DNA of 64,000 nucleotides from Flavobacterium sp. 9R. Lineage in GTDB: Bacteria > Bacteroidota > Bacteroidia > Flavobacteriales > Flavobacteriaceae. The notes below the pieces were generated by a model. That model did not search any database, was not told the origin of the DNA, and worked only from the letters and a program-made list of their open reading frames with translations. Location of the stretch: the NCBI RefSeq assembly GCF_902506345.1, contig NZ_LR733413.1, positions 911,456-975,455 of the forward strand, written 5' to 3'. The position numbers were made by a program, and so were the translations under genes. Positions 28,409 through 37,752 of this stretch are shown piece by piece; position 1 is the stretch's first letter, and every line of letters starts with the position of its first letter.

Positions 28409-29153
28409 GGTTTTGTATGGATTGAGTTAGGATTTTATAAATGGTAGATTGATTTTCATTAGACAAAAAGGATTCATGTGCAGCAATGGTGGAAACATCA
28501 TTGCGCTTAGCGGGTCCAGTTTGTGCCTCTTTTGGCGAAAGGGTCAATAATTTCTCGGCTGTTTCTAAAATTAACGGCTTTAAAATATCAAATGGAACGT
28601 GGTTTTCTAGGCAAATTTCATTGCCAAGTTGGTACAAATAGTTGGTAAAGTTGTTCACAAATACCGCGGCCACATGTAGCGCCTTTCTTTGGTGTGAATT
28701 GATAGCATGAACAGCATCAGAAATGGAGTTAGCTACTTTTTCTAAAAGCACATAATCAGTTGCTTCCAAGGCCTCAATACACATTGGGATGGTTTTGAAA
28801 TCAACTTTTTTTCCTTTGGTAAAGGTTTGTAAAGGATAAAAAACACCTTTGCGATTTTTATCGTTTAAGGAATCCAATGGGGCTGCACCAGAGGTATGTA
28901 CTACTAAGCGGTTTTCAAATGGCAATTGTTCTGAAACGGTAGCAATAGCGTCATCAGATACAGCAATTATATAAACATCTGAGACTTGTAAATCACTGTA
29001 ACGGCTTATAATTTTGTGAGGCGCAATTCCATCAATTGTGGTTGCGCTGTTTCGAGCAAAAACTTGCACGATTTCAATATTCGAAGCCGAAAGAAAGGTT
29101 GAAATAAGATGTTGCGCAACGTTACCTGCACCAATAAGTGTTACTTTAATCAT
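28392..29153 (-). CDS. DUF2520 Rossmann-fold oxidoreductase-like protein
   Basis: A 253-residue protein. The N-terminal NADP-binding fold starts MIKVTLIGAGNVAQHLIS, followed by VYIIAVSDDAIATV and LVVHTSGAAPLDSL. The C-terminal helical half (HAINSHQRKALHVAAVFVNNFTNYLYQLG) is the DUF2520 signature. The architecture is like ProC and other pyrroline-5-carboxylate reductase-type dehydrogenases, but the substrate is not known. Forms a reverse-strand unit with the KdsC-like phosphatase. Confidence 0.88.
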   Translation of the reverse strand: MIKVTLIGAGNVAQHLISTFLSASNIEIVQVFARNSATTIDGIAPHKIISRYSDLQVSDVYIIAVSDDAIATVSEQLPFENRLVVHTSGAAPLDSLNDKNRKGVFYPLQTFTKGKKVDFKTIPMCIEALEATDYVLLEKVANSISDAVHAINSHQRKALHVAAVFVNNFTNYLYQLGNEICLENHVPFDILKPLILETAEKLLTLSPKEAQTGPAKRNDVSTIAAHESFLSNENQSTIYKILTQSIQNHGKKL

Positions 29154-29351
29154 TTCGCAAAATTAGTGATTTTTTTAGTGCTATAAAAGGCTTTGGCTTT
29201 TTAGGTTCTGTTCTTCACGACTCGCTTAGTCAAACGTTTTTATATTGTTTTTGCTCACTTAATTTTAGATTAAATTAACAAGGGTGGAAGTTTCAAATCA
29301 ACAATATTTAAGTACTTTTGCGACACTTTTCAAAACCAATGGATACTATAA

Positions 29352-32300
29352 ATGGATAAAAAATACTACTCCTTTTTATTTTCAACACGATTAATGGCAA
29401 TCCTTTTTATTGCCTATGCAGTAGCAATGGCAACTGGAACATTTATCGAGAGCAAATACAATACTGACACGGCAAAAATTTGGATTTATAACGCATGGTG
29501 GTTTGAGGCTATTCATGTGTTTTTCTTGATTAATTTCTTTGGAAACATCAAAAGATACCAATTGTTGAAAAAAGAAAAATGGGCAACTTTATTGCTGCAT
29601 TTGGCTTTCATTTTTATTATAATCGGCGCATTCATTACACGCTATATTAGCTACGAAGGCATGATGCCAATTAGAGAAGGTGCTACAGAAAGCCGAATCT
29701 ATTCTGACAAAACCTTTTTGACGGTTTTTGTCGATGGAGAATACCAAGGACAACCTAGACGCCGAACTTTTGAAAAAGCAGTGCTATTATCACCAGTTAC
29801 TTCTAATGATTTTACCATCGCCAATAATTTTGCAGATATCCCTTTCGAAGTGAAATACGAAAACTTCATTATGGGAGCAAAAAAATACATCAAGCCTGAT
29901 CCAAAAGGAACACTGTATTTAAAAATAGTGGAAGCGGGTGAAGGAGGAAGAGAAGAACATTTTTTAAAAGAAGGTGAAGTGCAAAATATACACAATGTTT
30001 TGTACGCATTGAATAAATTCACAGAAGGTGCGATAAACATAACAACGACTGGAGAAAACTACACCATACAAACACCATTTGAAGGAAATTTTATGCGTAT
30101 GGCGGATAAGTTACAAGGAAAAGTAAACAAAGACGTGGTGCAACCCTTAATGATTCGTTCTCTTTATTCTATTGGAGAAAAACGAATTGTTTTCCCAGAG
30201 CCTGCTGTTAAAGGGGTAATTGCTTACGAATCAAACAATGATTTTAAAGCTAAAAACCATGAAGATGCTCTTGAAGTGAGCATTACCTCACAAGGTAAAA
30301 CGGAAAAAGTTACGGTCTTGGGGTCTAAAGGAAAAGTAGGGGATGTTAAAACGGTAAAGATTGGAAAATTGGATTTTGCTATTTTCTATGGTAGTAAAGA
30401 ATACCAATTGCCGTTCAAAGTTAAATTAAACGATTTTATAGCTACCAAATATCCAGGGACTGAAAAAAGTTATTCCGCATTCGAAAGTCAAGTCACTGTT
30501 TTGGATGGCAAAGAAAATTTTGACGCGCGTATTTATATGAACCATGTTTTGGATCACAAGCAATATCGCTTCTTTCAATCGGGTTTCGATCCTGATGAAA
30601 AAGGAACCATTCTTTCGGTAAACCATGATTTCTGGGGAACAAACATTACGTATTTAGGATACTTTCTATTGTATTTTGCCATGATGGCAATCTTATTTAC
30701 AAAACATTCTCGTTTTGGCGATTTAAAAAGAAAACTAGATGTAATAAAAAACAAGAAAGCTAAGTTATTGGCTATCTTCTTGTTGTTTTTTGGTGTACAA
30801 GGATTTGCACAAACGCACGAAGGGCATAATCATACCGAAGGTGATGGGCATAATCACGAACAAGCAGTGGTGCATACCCGAAAAGCGCCAACGGAAGCCG
30901 AATTGGATGAGCTGTTAAAAACCAATACGGTCAAAGCAGAACACGCGGCTAAATTTGGGCGATTGATTATTCAAGATGCCGGTGGAAGGATGAAACCTAT
31001 CAATACTTTTTCATCTGAATTGTTGCGAAAAGTGAGTCATGAAAATACCTTTAAAGGAATGAATTCGGATCAGGTTTTCTTATCGATGACGCAATTTGCG
31101 AATATTTGGTTGGAAGTGCCTTTGATTTATATTACGCCAAAAAACGATAGTATCCGCAAAATCATTGGTATAGACAGTAAAGCCAAGTTTGCACCTTTTA
31201 TTTCATTTTTTGATGAAAAAGGGAACTACAAATTGTCTCCTTATTTGGACGCAGCATACAAAGCAGCGAATCCAAATCAATTTGAAAAAGATTTCATCGA
31301 AACGGATAAAAAAGTGAATTTGATGGAATCGGCATTAAGTGGACGTATCCTGAAAATTTTCCCGATTCCTAATCATGAAAATTCAAAATGGGTTTCCTAT
31401 TTAGAATTGAATGAAGCTGGGCTAAAAGGAATGGATTCTACTTATACCAAGAGCATTTTGCCCCTGTATTTTGGAACACTTAATAATGCCATTAAAACCC
31501 AATCCTATGACACTTCTGATGAGTTGTTAGAAAGTATCAATGGGTATCAAAAGAAATTTGGTGCAAAAGTTCGACCTTCAGAGGAAAAGATTGACCTTGA
31601 AATTGCCTACAATAAGTATGATGTGTTTCAAAAATTACCTTATGCCTATTTGTTTGGGGCGATTATGATGTTGATTTTTACCATCATTCAAATATTTAAA
31701 GATAGAAAGGGGTTACGCATAGTTATTAATGGATTCCATATTTTTATTGGACTTTTGTTTGCTCTTCATACGCTAGGTTTGATTGCCAGATGGTACATTT
31801 CTGGACACGCACCTTGGAGTAATGCATACGAATCCATCATTTATATTGCTTGGGCCACTATGTTCTTTGGATTGGCTTTTGATAGAAAATCAAAACTAAC
31901 GGTAGCTTCATCAGCATTTGTTACGGCTATGATTTTAGCTGCAGCATATATGAATTGGATTGATCCAGAGATAGCCAACTTACAACCAGTTTTGAATTCG
32001 TATTGGTTAATGATTCACGTTGCGGTAATTGTAGCGAGTTATGGACCATTTGCGCTAGGTATGATTCTAGGGTTTGTTTCTTTGTTGTTGATTTTCTTTA
32101 CCAACGATAAGAACAAAGAAAAAATGGATTTGAACATCCAAGAGTTGACTTATATCAACGAAATGGCATTGACAATAGGTTTGGTAATGCTAACGATTGG
32201 GAATTTCTTGGGAGGACAATGGGCCAATGAAAGCTGGGGACGTTACTGGGGTTGGGATCCAAAAGAAACTTGGGCTTTGATCAGTATTATGGTGTATGCT

Positions 32301-32543
32301 TTTGTAATTCACATGCGATTCGTTCCTTCATTGAGAGGAAAATGGGTGTTCAATTTAATGAGTTTGTTTGCTTTTCTTTCCATTTTGTTCACGTACTATG
32401 GGGTGAACTTTCACCTAGTTGGTTTGCATTCTTATGCGAGTGGTGAAGCAAAATCCTTAAGCTGGATTTGGTATTCATTAGGAGCTTTCTCTTTGATAGG
32501 ATTGCTTACTTACCCTAAATACAAAAAGTATTACAAGAAATAA
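29352..32543 (+). CDS. ccsBA: Fused cytochrome c assembly protein CcsBA (ResB-CcsA, system II)
   Basis: A 1063-residue membrane protein that carries haem across the inner membrane and attaches it to cytochrome c. The N-terminal ResB/CcsB half has several membrane helices and a large periplasmic domain. The C-terminal CcsA half has about eight helices, flanking histidines, and the haem-handling tryptophan-rich motif WGRYWGWDPKETWAL near residue 965. Between the halves is a hydrophobic stretch ending GFAQ followed by a His-rich segment (seven His in about 22 residues near 488-508). Fused forms are usual in Bacteroidota and Epsilonproteobacteria. Confidence 0.93.
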   Translation: MDKKYYSFLFSTRLMAILFIAYAVAMATGTFIESKYNTDTAKIWIYNAWWFEAIHVFFLINFFGNIKRYQLLKKEKWATLLLHLAFIFIIIGAFITRYISYEGMMPIREGATESRIYSDKTFLTVFVDGEYQGQPRRRTFEKAVLLSPVTSNDFTIANNFADIPFEVKYENFIMGAKKYIKPDPKGTLYLKIVEAGEGGREEHFLKEGEVQNIHNVLYALNKFTEGAINITTTGENYTIQTPFEGNFMRMADKLQGKVNKDVVQPLMIRSLYSIGEKRIVFPEPAVKGVIAYESNNDFKAKNHEDALEVSITSQGKTEKVTVLGSKGKVGDVKTVKIGKLDFAIFYGSKEYQLPFKVKLNDFIATKYPGTEKSYSAFESQVTVLDGKENFDARIYMNHVLDHKQYRFFQSGFDPDEKGTILSVNHDFWGTNITYLGYFLLYFAMMAILFTKHSRFGDLKRKLDVIKNKKAKLLAIFLLFFGVQGFAQTHEGHNHTEGDGHNHEQAVVHTRKAPTEAELDELLKTNTVKAEHAAKFGRLIIQDAGGRMKPINTFSSELLRKVSHENTFKGMNSDQVFLSMTQFANIWLEVPLIYITPKNDSIRKIIGIDSKAKFAPFISFFDEKGNYKLSPYLDAAYKAANPNQFEKDFIETDKKVNLMESALSGRILKIFPIPNHENSKWVSYLELNEAGLKGMDSTYTKSILPLYFGTLNNAIKTQSYDTSDELLESINGYQKKFGAKVRPSEEKIDLEIAYNKYDVFQKLPYAYLFGAIMMLIFTIIQIFKDRKGLRIVINGFHIFIGLLFALHTLGLIARWYISGHAPWSNAYESIIYIAWATMFFGLAFDRKSKLTVASSAFVTAMILAAAYMNWIDPEIANLQPVLNSYWLMIHVAVIVASYGPFALGMILGFVSLLLIFFTNDKNKEKMDLNIQELTYINEMALTIGLVMLTIGNFLGGQWANESWGRYWGWDPKETWALISIMVYAFVIHMRFVPSLRGKWVFNLMSLFAFLSILFTYYGVNFHLVGLHSYASGEAKSLSWIWYSLGAFSLIGLLTYPKYKKYYKK

Positions 32544-32593
32544 GCTAATGTAAGTTTTACAAAAGAGTACTTTGTTAACTCCTTTTAAAGGTG

Positions 32594-32620
32594 CAGGAAG
32601 ATAAACGCTTCCTGTTTTTC
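32594..32620 (+). terminator. Intrinsic terminator after ccsBA
   Basis: CAGGAAG (32594-32600) pairs with CTTCCTG (32608-32614) across a 7-nt loop and is followed by TTTTTC. Confidence 0.6.
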
Positions 32621-32667
32621 GAGGGGTACTGTTTAAATTTGTGCTTGTTTTTTTCTAAGAAATCCAG

Positions 32668-32695
32668 TTGGATACTCAAGGAACCTTTATATTTG
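32668..32695 (+). promoter_or_regulatory. Promoter of the MutS-like gene
   Basis: TTG (32668-32670), 17-nt spacer, TATATTTG (32688-32695), 22 bp before the ATG at 32718. Confidence 0.6.
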
Positions 32696-32717
32696 TGGTT
32701 CATTGAAGAATCGATAA

Positions 32718-34490
32718 ATGGAAATTTACATACAGAAGAAAGCAAGTAATGAACAGAAAGTAAAACAACTTCAAAAACAATACAATCAAATCAGTTTTGG
32801 GCGTTTGTTAACAGTTGTAGTGATACTGTTCGCTCTTTATTATTATCAAAAAACCAACAATGCAAGTTTACTTTATATAGGAGCTTGTGCATTTGTTGGT
32901 TTTTTTGTGCTCATGCGTTGGCATACCCGTGTGGCTTATCAAAAGAAACTTTCGCAAGCTATTGTCGATTGCAATGCCGATGAGATTGCTTTTTTGGAAC
33001 GTAAAAGCATTCCTTTTGAAAATGGTGCCGAATACAATGATTTTCAGCATCCCTATGCCTATGATTTAGATATTTTTGGTCCAAATTCCTTGTTTCAAAG
33101 TCTAAACCGTACCGGTACATTTATGGGAAAAAAAAGGTTAGCGGCGCATCTGTTAGCCAATACTAAAGCCGATGAAATTCCACACATACAAGCAGCGATT
33201 AAGGAGTTACGCGAGAAGTTGGATTGGCGCCAATCTTTTTTGGCCACAGCTAGAGTAGGACAAGACAATAAAAGTAGTTATACTCGATTATTGCAATGGT
33301 GCAGTTTTAATACTAAGGCAGTTTCTAAAATTACAACGGTGTTATCGTATGTTTTACCCATTGTTTTGATCGGATTTGTAATGGGTTACCTTCTTACTTT
33401 CAACCCTATTTGGCTGAAGTATTTTTCCTTTTTATTTGTGGTGAACTTGGTACTTGCTGGTAGCTATGTGAAAAGAATCATGGCTGAAAATGCACATTCT
33501 TCTGAAATCAATACAATGCTAGACAATTATAGTCAGCTTTTCTTGAAAATAGAAAATGAAGATTTTAGTGCTAGTAAATGCAAACAGTTGCAACAGGTTT
33601 TGACGGTGGATGGGATTCAAGTTAGTGCTAAAATAAAGACATTATCCTCGATTTTTTCGAACTTAGATAGTACCAACAATTTGGTAGTTTCGGTTCTTTT
33701 TAATGGATTGTTTCTTTTTAACATTCATATCTTAAAAGCGTGCTTGCAGTGGAAAAAAGAACATGCTACGAATCTTGAAAACGATTTGAATGTAATTGGT
33801 GAGTTTGAAATGCTCAACAGCCTAGGTAATTTTTCCTTCAATAATCCTGATTTTGCTTTTCCAAAATTGAATGAGGAGTATAAAATTGCTTTCGAAAGTT
33901 TGAGTCATCCGCTATTGAATCCGAAAACTAGAGTAGGGAATACAATAGCTTTTCATCCTCAATCCTTTATAATTTTGACAGGCTCTAACATGTCGGGCAA
34001 AAGTACTTTTTTGAGAAGCTTGGGAGTCAATATGGTCTTAGCGGGAATGGGAGCGCCTGTTTGTGCCACACAAGCGAATGTACATCCTTTGCCGGTGTTA
34101 GTATCGATGCGATTATCGGATTCGTTATCGGACAGTGAATCCTACTTTTTTGCCGAAATCAAGCGACTCAAGCAAATTATGGATGGATTGGACGAAAGTC
34201 CTGCCTTTGTTTTATTGGATGAAATTTTACGTGGTACGAATTCCGATGATAAGCGAAGCGGAACTATTGAGGTGGTCAAAAAAGTAATTGCAAAGAAAGC
34301 GATTGGAGCAATTGCGACCCACGATATTGAAGTGTGTTTGACTACCAACGAATTTCCTCAAATTTTAACGAATAAATGTTTCGAAGTCGAAATTAAAAAC
34401 GACGAATTGCATTTCGATTACCAATTGCGAGAAGGTATCTGCCAAAACAAGAGTGCTACCTTTTTGATGAAAAAGATGGGGGTCATTTAG
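32718..34490 (+). CDS. Membrane-anchored MutS-family ATPase
   Basis: A 590-residue protein carrying only the clamp/core and ATPase part of MutS. The mismatch-recognition and connector domains are missing. Instead there are hydrophobic segments near 28-65 and near 210-250, suggesting membrane attachment. The ATPase is intact: Walker A LTGSNMSGKSTFLRS near 421, the signature loop with SYFFAEIKRLKQIM, Walker B FVLLDEILRGTNSDD and the histidine switch IATHDIEV. Such proteins are common in Bacteroidota and usually labelled DNA mismatch repair protein MutS, but a mismatch role is doubtful. Confidence 0.88.
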   Translation: MEIYIQKKASNEQKVKQLQKQYNQISFGRLLTVVVILFALYYYQKTNNASLLYIGACAFVGFFVLMRWHTRVAYQKKLSQAIVDCNADEIAFLERKSIPFENGAEYNDFQHPYAYDLDIFGPNSLFQSLNRTGTFMGKKRLAAHLLANTKADEIPHIQAAIKELREKLDWRQSFLATARVGQDNKSSYTRLLQWCSFNTKAVSKITTVLSYVLPIVLIGFVMGYLLTFNPIWLKYFSFLFVVNLVLAGSYVKRIMAENAHSSEINTMLDNYSQLFLKIENEDFSASKCKQLQQVLTVDGIQVSAKIKTLSSIFSNLDSTNNLVVSVLFNGLFLFNIHILKACLQWKKEHATNLENDLNVIGEFEMLNSLGNFSFNNPDFAFPKLNEEYKIAFESLSHPLLNPKTRVGNTIAFHPQSFIILTGSNMSGKSTFLRSLGVNMVLAGMGAPVCATQANVHPLPVLVSMRLSDSLSDSESYFFAEIKRLKQIMDGLDESPAFVLLDEILRGTNSDDKRSGTIEVVKKVIAKKAIGAIATHDIEVCLTTNEFPQILTNKCFEVEIKNDELHFDYQLREGICQNKSATFLMKKMGVI

Positions 34491-34654
34491 TCAATAGTTT
34501 TCTTCTGAATTTCCTGTAAGGTCTTTTTTGACCTTGTAGGTATTTCGGAAAGTATGGTTATAGATTAGGACCTATAAAGTTGTTGAAAACCTTGCAGGTT
34601 GTTTAGGTTAAAACAACAGTTTTTTTGAAGTGATGCAAAGAAGCCAAATCATTA

Positions 34655-34745
34655 CTTTTAGCCCCGATCGTAGTGAAAATCCTTTGTTGCCGGGGTTCGG
34701 CAACAAAGATTACAGCGGAGAGCGGGACGGTGCTTGTCGAAAATC
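34655..34745 (+). repeat. Dispersed hairpin element, copy 3
   Basis: The left flank GCCCCGATCGTAGTGAAAAT and right flank GATTACAGCGGAGAGCGGGA match copies 1 and 2. The enclosed stem CTTTGTTGCCG (34682-34692) / CGGCAACAAAG (34698-34708) is 11 bp perfect with a GGGTT loop, and differs in sequence from copy 1 at both arms in a compensating way. It lies in a 354-bp gap between the MutS-like gene and dnaN. The same gap also has AAGGTC-TTTTTT-GACCTT near 34517 and AATCCGTAA/TTACGGATT near 34770-34802, which may be terminators. Confidence 0.68.
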
Positions 34746-34769
34746 CCATTCTTTCTGCTCCAAAAAAAA

Positions 34770-34802
34770 AAAATCCGTAAAACTGGTTAGGAATTACGGA
34801 TT
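34770..34802. terminator. Terminator-like hairpin downstream of dnaN
   Basis: An A-run, then AATCCGTAA and TTACGGATT separated by about 14 nt. On the reverse strand, downstream of dnaN, the hairpin is followed by a run of about ten T residues, as expected of an intrinsic terminator for dnaN. Confidence 0.65.
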
Positions 34803-34844
34803 CAAGAAATAGTATTGGTTTTGGTTAGTTTAAAAGGGTGTTGA

Positions 34845-35963
34845 TTAGCTGTTAAGCATTACTGGCATTACAAGCATAGTAACGGTTTCGCCTTCTTCTA
34901 AGCCATCTACTGGAGTTAAAATTCCAGCACGGTTTGGTAAAGACATTTCAAGCATAATCATATCTGATTGAAGATTGGTCAACATCTCGGTTAAGAATCG
35001 AGAGTTGTAGCCAATTTGCATATCGTCTCCTTGATAATCACAAGTCAAACGCTCTTCGGCTTTGTTGGAGTAATCAATATCTTCTGCGGATACGTTCAAT
35101 TCGGCACCAGCAATTTTCAAACGAATTTGGTGTGTTGTTTTGTTAGAAAAGATAGCCACACGACGTACTGAACTTAAGAACAATGTACGGTCGATGATTA
35201 ACTTGTTTGGGTTTTCTTTTGGAATAACGGCTTCATAATTTGGGTATTTTCCGTCAATTAAACGACACATCAAAATGTAATTGTCAAAAGAGAAAGTAGC
35301 ATTGCTATCGTTGTATTCAATTTTTACTTCAGCATCTGAAGAAGAAAGAATACTTTTTAAAATATTCAATGGCTTTTTAGGCATAATGAAATCGGCTACT
35401 TCAGAAGCCGTAACGTCTGTACGAGCGTACTTTACCAACTTATGGGCATCTGTTGCTACAAAAATCAATCCTTGTGGTGAAAATTGAAAAAATACTCCAG
35501 ACATTACTGGACGTAAATCATCATTACCTGCTGCAAAAATAGTTTTGCTAATAGCAGTAGCTAGTACATCGGCAGGAACTAGTGTTACTGAAGGTTCGTC
35601 CAATTGAACGGCTTTAGGAAACTCTTCGCCAGGAGCATAAGCCAAAGCATATTTCCCTGAATTAGAACTAATCTCTATAGTACTATTTTCTTCTACTGTA
35701 AATGTTAACGGCTGCTCAGGAAACGTTTTTAAGATTTCCAAAAGCAATTTAGCCGGTACTGCAACACTTCCTTTGCTGGTTGAATCTATCGCTAACGAAG
35801 CTGACATTGTAGTTTCTAAATCAGAAGCAGATACGGTTAATTGATTATTGTCTAATTCAAATAAAAAATTATCTAAAATGGGTAAGGTATTGCTGCTGTT
35901 GATTACATTACCTAATACTTGCAACTGTTTTAATAAGTACGAACTCGATACTATAAATTTCAT
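34845..35963 (-). CDS. dnaN: DNA polymerase III beta subunit (sliding clamp)
   Basis: A 372-residue protein forming the ring that tethers DNA polymerase III. Three repeated clamp domains are visible: MKFIVSSSYLLKQLQVLGNV and VSASDLETTM in the first, the central region with GVFFQFSPQGLIFVATDAHKLV and the conserved YEAVIP, and the C-terminal MQIGYNSRFLTEML with the ending TMLVMPVML. Full length for the family. It is divergently placed away from any dnaA or origin, so no oriC is inferred here. Confidence 0.97.
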   Translation of the reverse strand: MKFIVSSSYLLKQLQVLGNVINSSNTLPILDNFLFELDNNQLTVSASDLETTMSASLAIDSTSKGSVAVPAKLLLEILKTFPEQPLTFTVEENSTIEISSNSGKYALAYAPGEEFPKAVQLDEPSVTLVPADVLATAISKTIFAAGNDDLRPVMSGVFFQFSPQGLIFVATDAHKLVKYARTDVTASEVADFIMPKKPLNILKSILSSSDAEVKIEYNDSNATFSFDNYILMCRLIDGKYPNYEAVIPKENPNKLIIDRTLFLSSVRRVAIFSNKTTHQIRLKIAGAELNVSAEDIDYSNKAEERLTCDYQGDDMQIGYNSRFLTEMLTNLQSDMIMLEMSLPNRAGILTPVDGLEEGETVTMLVMPVMLNS

Positions 35964-36019
35964 GTGTATTGATTTATTTTTTTTGGATTCTATAAAAACC
36001 AGGTTAGAATACCTGAATA

Positions 36020-36051
36020 CAAATATATCTTAAACTAGTTTACATTTTCAA
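36020..36051 (-). promoter_or_regulatory. Promoter of dnaN
   Basis: On the reverse strand TTG (36049-36051), a 21-nt spacer and TATATTTG (36020-36027). A small CAGGT/ACCTG hairpin lies in the leader just downstream. The gldG stop codon is about 16 bp upstream of the -33. Confidence 0.65.
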
Positions 36052-36066
36052 TTTTTTTATTAACAC

Positions 36067-37752
36067 TTAGCGGGCGTATTTGCGTTTGCGGACATAGGTA
36101 AACACTAGTCCGAAAATACCTAAAATTAGAATTGGAAGCCCGATAGTTAGGACTTGAATTGTACTGTAATTGGTATATACTTTTTCTTTATCCAATAGAG
36201 GAAGGGCTAAATCTTTGCTTCTAATGTTAATAAGTCCACTATCGTCCAATAAATAATTGACACTATTCATCAGAAAATCTTTGTTATCGTAGAGATTTCC
36301 CGAGCGTTGATCATAACCTAACTCTACGGGGAGCTGATTTTTATCCAATTGATTTCTAAGGATATCGCCATCTGAGATCACAATCATTTTAGTAGGTTGG
36401 CTAGTGGATTGAAAATTAGCTTGTTCAAAAGCTTTTACGCGATTCTCGAAAACAGAATGGAAAGAGCCTTCTAATAGAACCGCCATCGGAATTCCTCCTG
36501 TATTGGGATAGTCTGCCGGGCTAGTGCTTTCGGAAACCATTGATAAGTTAATGGGAGTTGGGGTTCCTATGCGCTTAGAATAGGGAGACGATTGCAATAA
36601 AACCGTTTTTTTGATTTTGTTTTTGAGCGTGTCAATTGAATTCGCAAAATCAAATTTGATACCGCCTAAGTTTTTTACAATGGGATGCTTGCTCGTTGGA
36701 GTAACCAATGGCGCGTATTTCCAATTGAATTGTTGAAAGCGGGTAGCACTACCAGGTTCTCCTGAAGCCAATTGTATTGGACTTCCTTGCTCGTCTTTTA
36801 CCAAATCAGGGTTAAGACGAACGCCATATTTAAAGAATAAATCATTGACATTCAAATCTCTTGGGTAGGCAAGACTCGCTCCTGATGGATTGTAAAGACT
36901 ATCCATTTCTGCAACAACCTGATCGACCAACCAAATCGTTTTTCCGCCATGCATCAGGTACTGATCTAAAACTTGTTTTTCGCTTTCGCTAAAAGCTTCT
37001 GTTGGTTTAGCAATTACAGCTAAATCATATTCTTTGAGGGCTTGCAAACTTCCTTCAGGATTCTTTGCTACTGAGTCAAGTGTAAATGGGGCAATGAAGT
37101 AGCTCTCTCTTACTTGCAATAAAAATTTAGCAATAAAGGCTTCTTTTAGCTCACCATTTCCTTTGATAATGGCAACTTTTTTCTGTTTGGCTTTGGTGAT
37201 TTTATTAAAAGCATCCGAAAAGGAATATTCTAAATGCTGAACCGAACCAATTACTTTTTGAGTAGTAGAGGTTCCCATTTGGTTTTTAAGTAAGGGAATC
37301 GAAACCTCCTTGTTGTCATAAGTGGCAATCGCCCAAGGAAAAACCAAAGCTTGGGATTGTTTTCCTTTGTCATCCACAGTGATGTTAATGGGAGTCAATC
37401 CTTTTCGGTACAAATCTTTAACGAGAGCCATATTCTCTTCTTGATTTTCCATCGGATCAACAAATTCAAAAACAATATTGCTGTTGTAAGCCTGAAATTC
37501 TTCCAGAATTTGTTTGGTTTCTTGCTGTAAACGCTTGAATTCTGCAGGTAAATCTCCCGCCATATAAATCTTAACGGAGAGTGGATTTTTAACTTCCTTA
37601 AGTATATGTAAAGAAGTAGCAGAAAGGGTGTATCTTTTGTCTTTTGTCAAATCAAAACGATAAAAGAAAAAGGAACCTAATAGGTGCAAAGCCAATACTA
37701 CCCCAAAAGTATAGAGCAGCTGTTTACGATTGTTTTTTATAGAAGCCTTCAT
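36067..37752 (-). CDS. gldG: Gliding-motility ABC transporter substrate-binding protein GldG
   Basis: A 561-residue protein with an N-terminal membrane anchor (LLYTFGVVLALHLLGSFFFY) and a C-terminal one (VLTIGLPILILGIFGLVFTY) enclosing a large extracytoplasmic domain. That domain has the GldG/ABC_transp_aux pattern, for example DLTKDKRYTLSATSLHILKE, FVDPMENQEEN and MHGGKTIWLVDQV. With GldF and the ATPase GldA (not in this window) it forms a transporter linked to gliding in F. johnsoniae. The start overlaps the gldF stop by one base. Confidence 0.95.
   Translation of the reverse strand: MKASIKNNRKQLLYTFGVVLALHLLGSFFFYRFDLTKDKRYTLSATSLHILKEVKNPLSVKIYMAGDLPAEFKRLQQETKQILEEFQAYNSNIVFEFVDPMENQEENMALVKDLYRKGLTPINITVDDKGKQSQALVFPWAIATYDNKEVSIPLLKNQMGTSTTQKVIGSVQHLEYSFSDAFNKITKAKQKKVAIIKGNGELKEAFIAKFLLQVRESYFIAPFTLDSVAKNPEGSLQALKEYDLAVIAKPTEAFSESEKQVLDQYLMHGGKTIWLVDQVVAEMDSLYNPSGASLAYPRDLNVNDLFFKYGVRLNPDLVKDEQGSPIQLASGEPGSATRFQQFNWKYAPLVTPTSKHPIVKNLGGIKFDFANSIDTLKNKIKKTVLLQSSPYSKRIGTPTPINLSMVSESTSPADYPNTGGIPMAVLLEGSFHSVFENRVKAFEQANFQSTSQPTKMIVISDGDILRNQLDKNQLPVELGYDQRSGNLYDNKDFLMNSVNYLLDDSGLINIRSKDLALPLLDKEKVYTNYSTIQVLTIGLPILILGIFGLVFTYVRKRKYAR

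Noticed and set aside
34630..34812. 60-codon forward frame
   Set aside because: It is generated by repeat copy 3 and the adjoining hairpin; reads as non-coding.
34845..36060. Replication origin near dnaN
   Set aside because: No dnaA gene or cluster of DnaA boxes is nearby; in this phylum dnaN often lies away from the origin.
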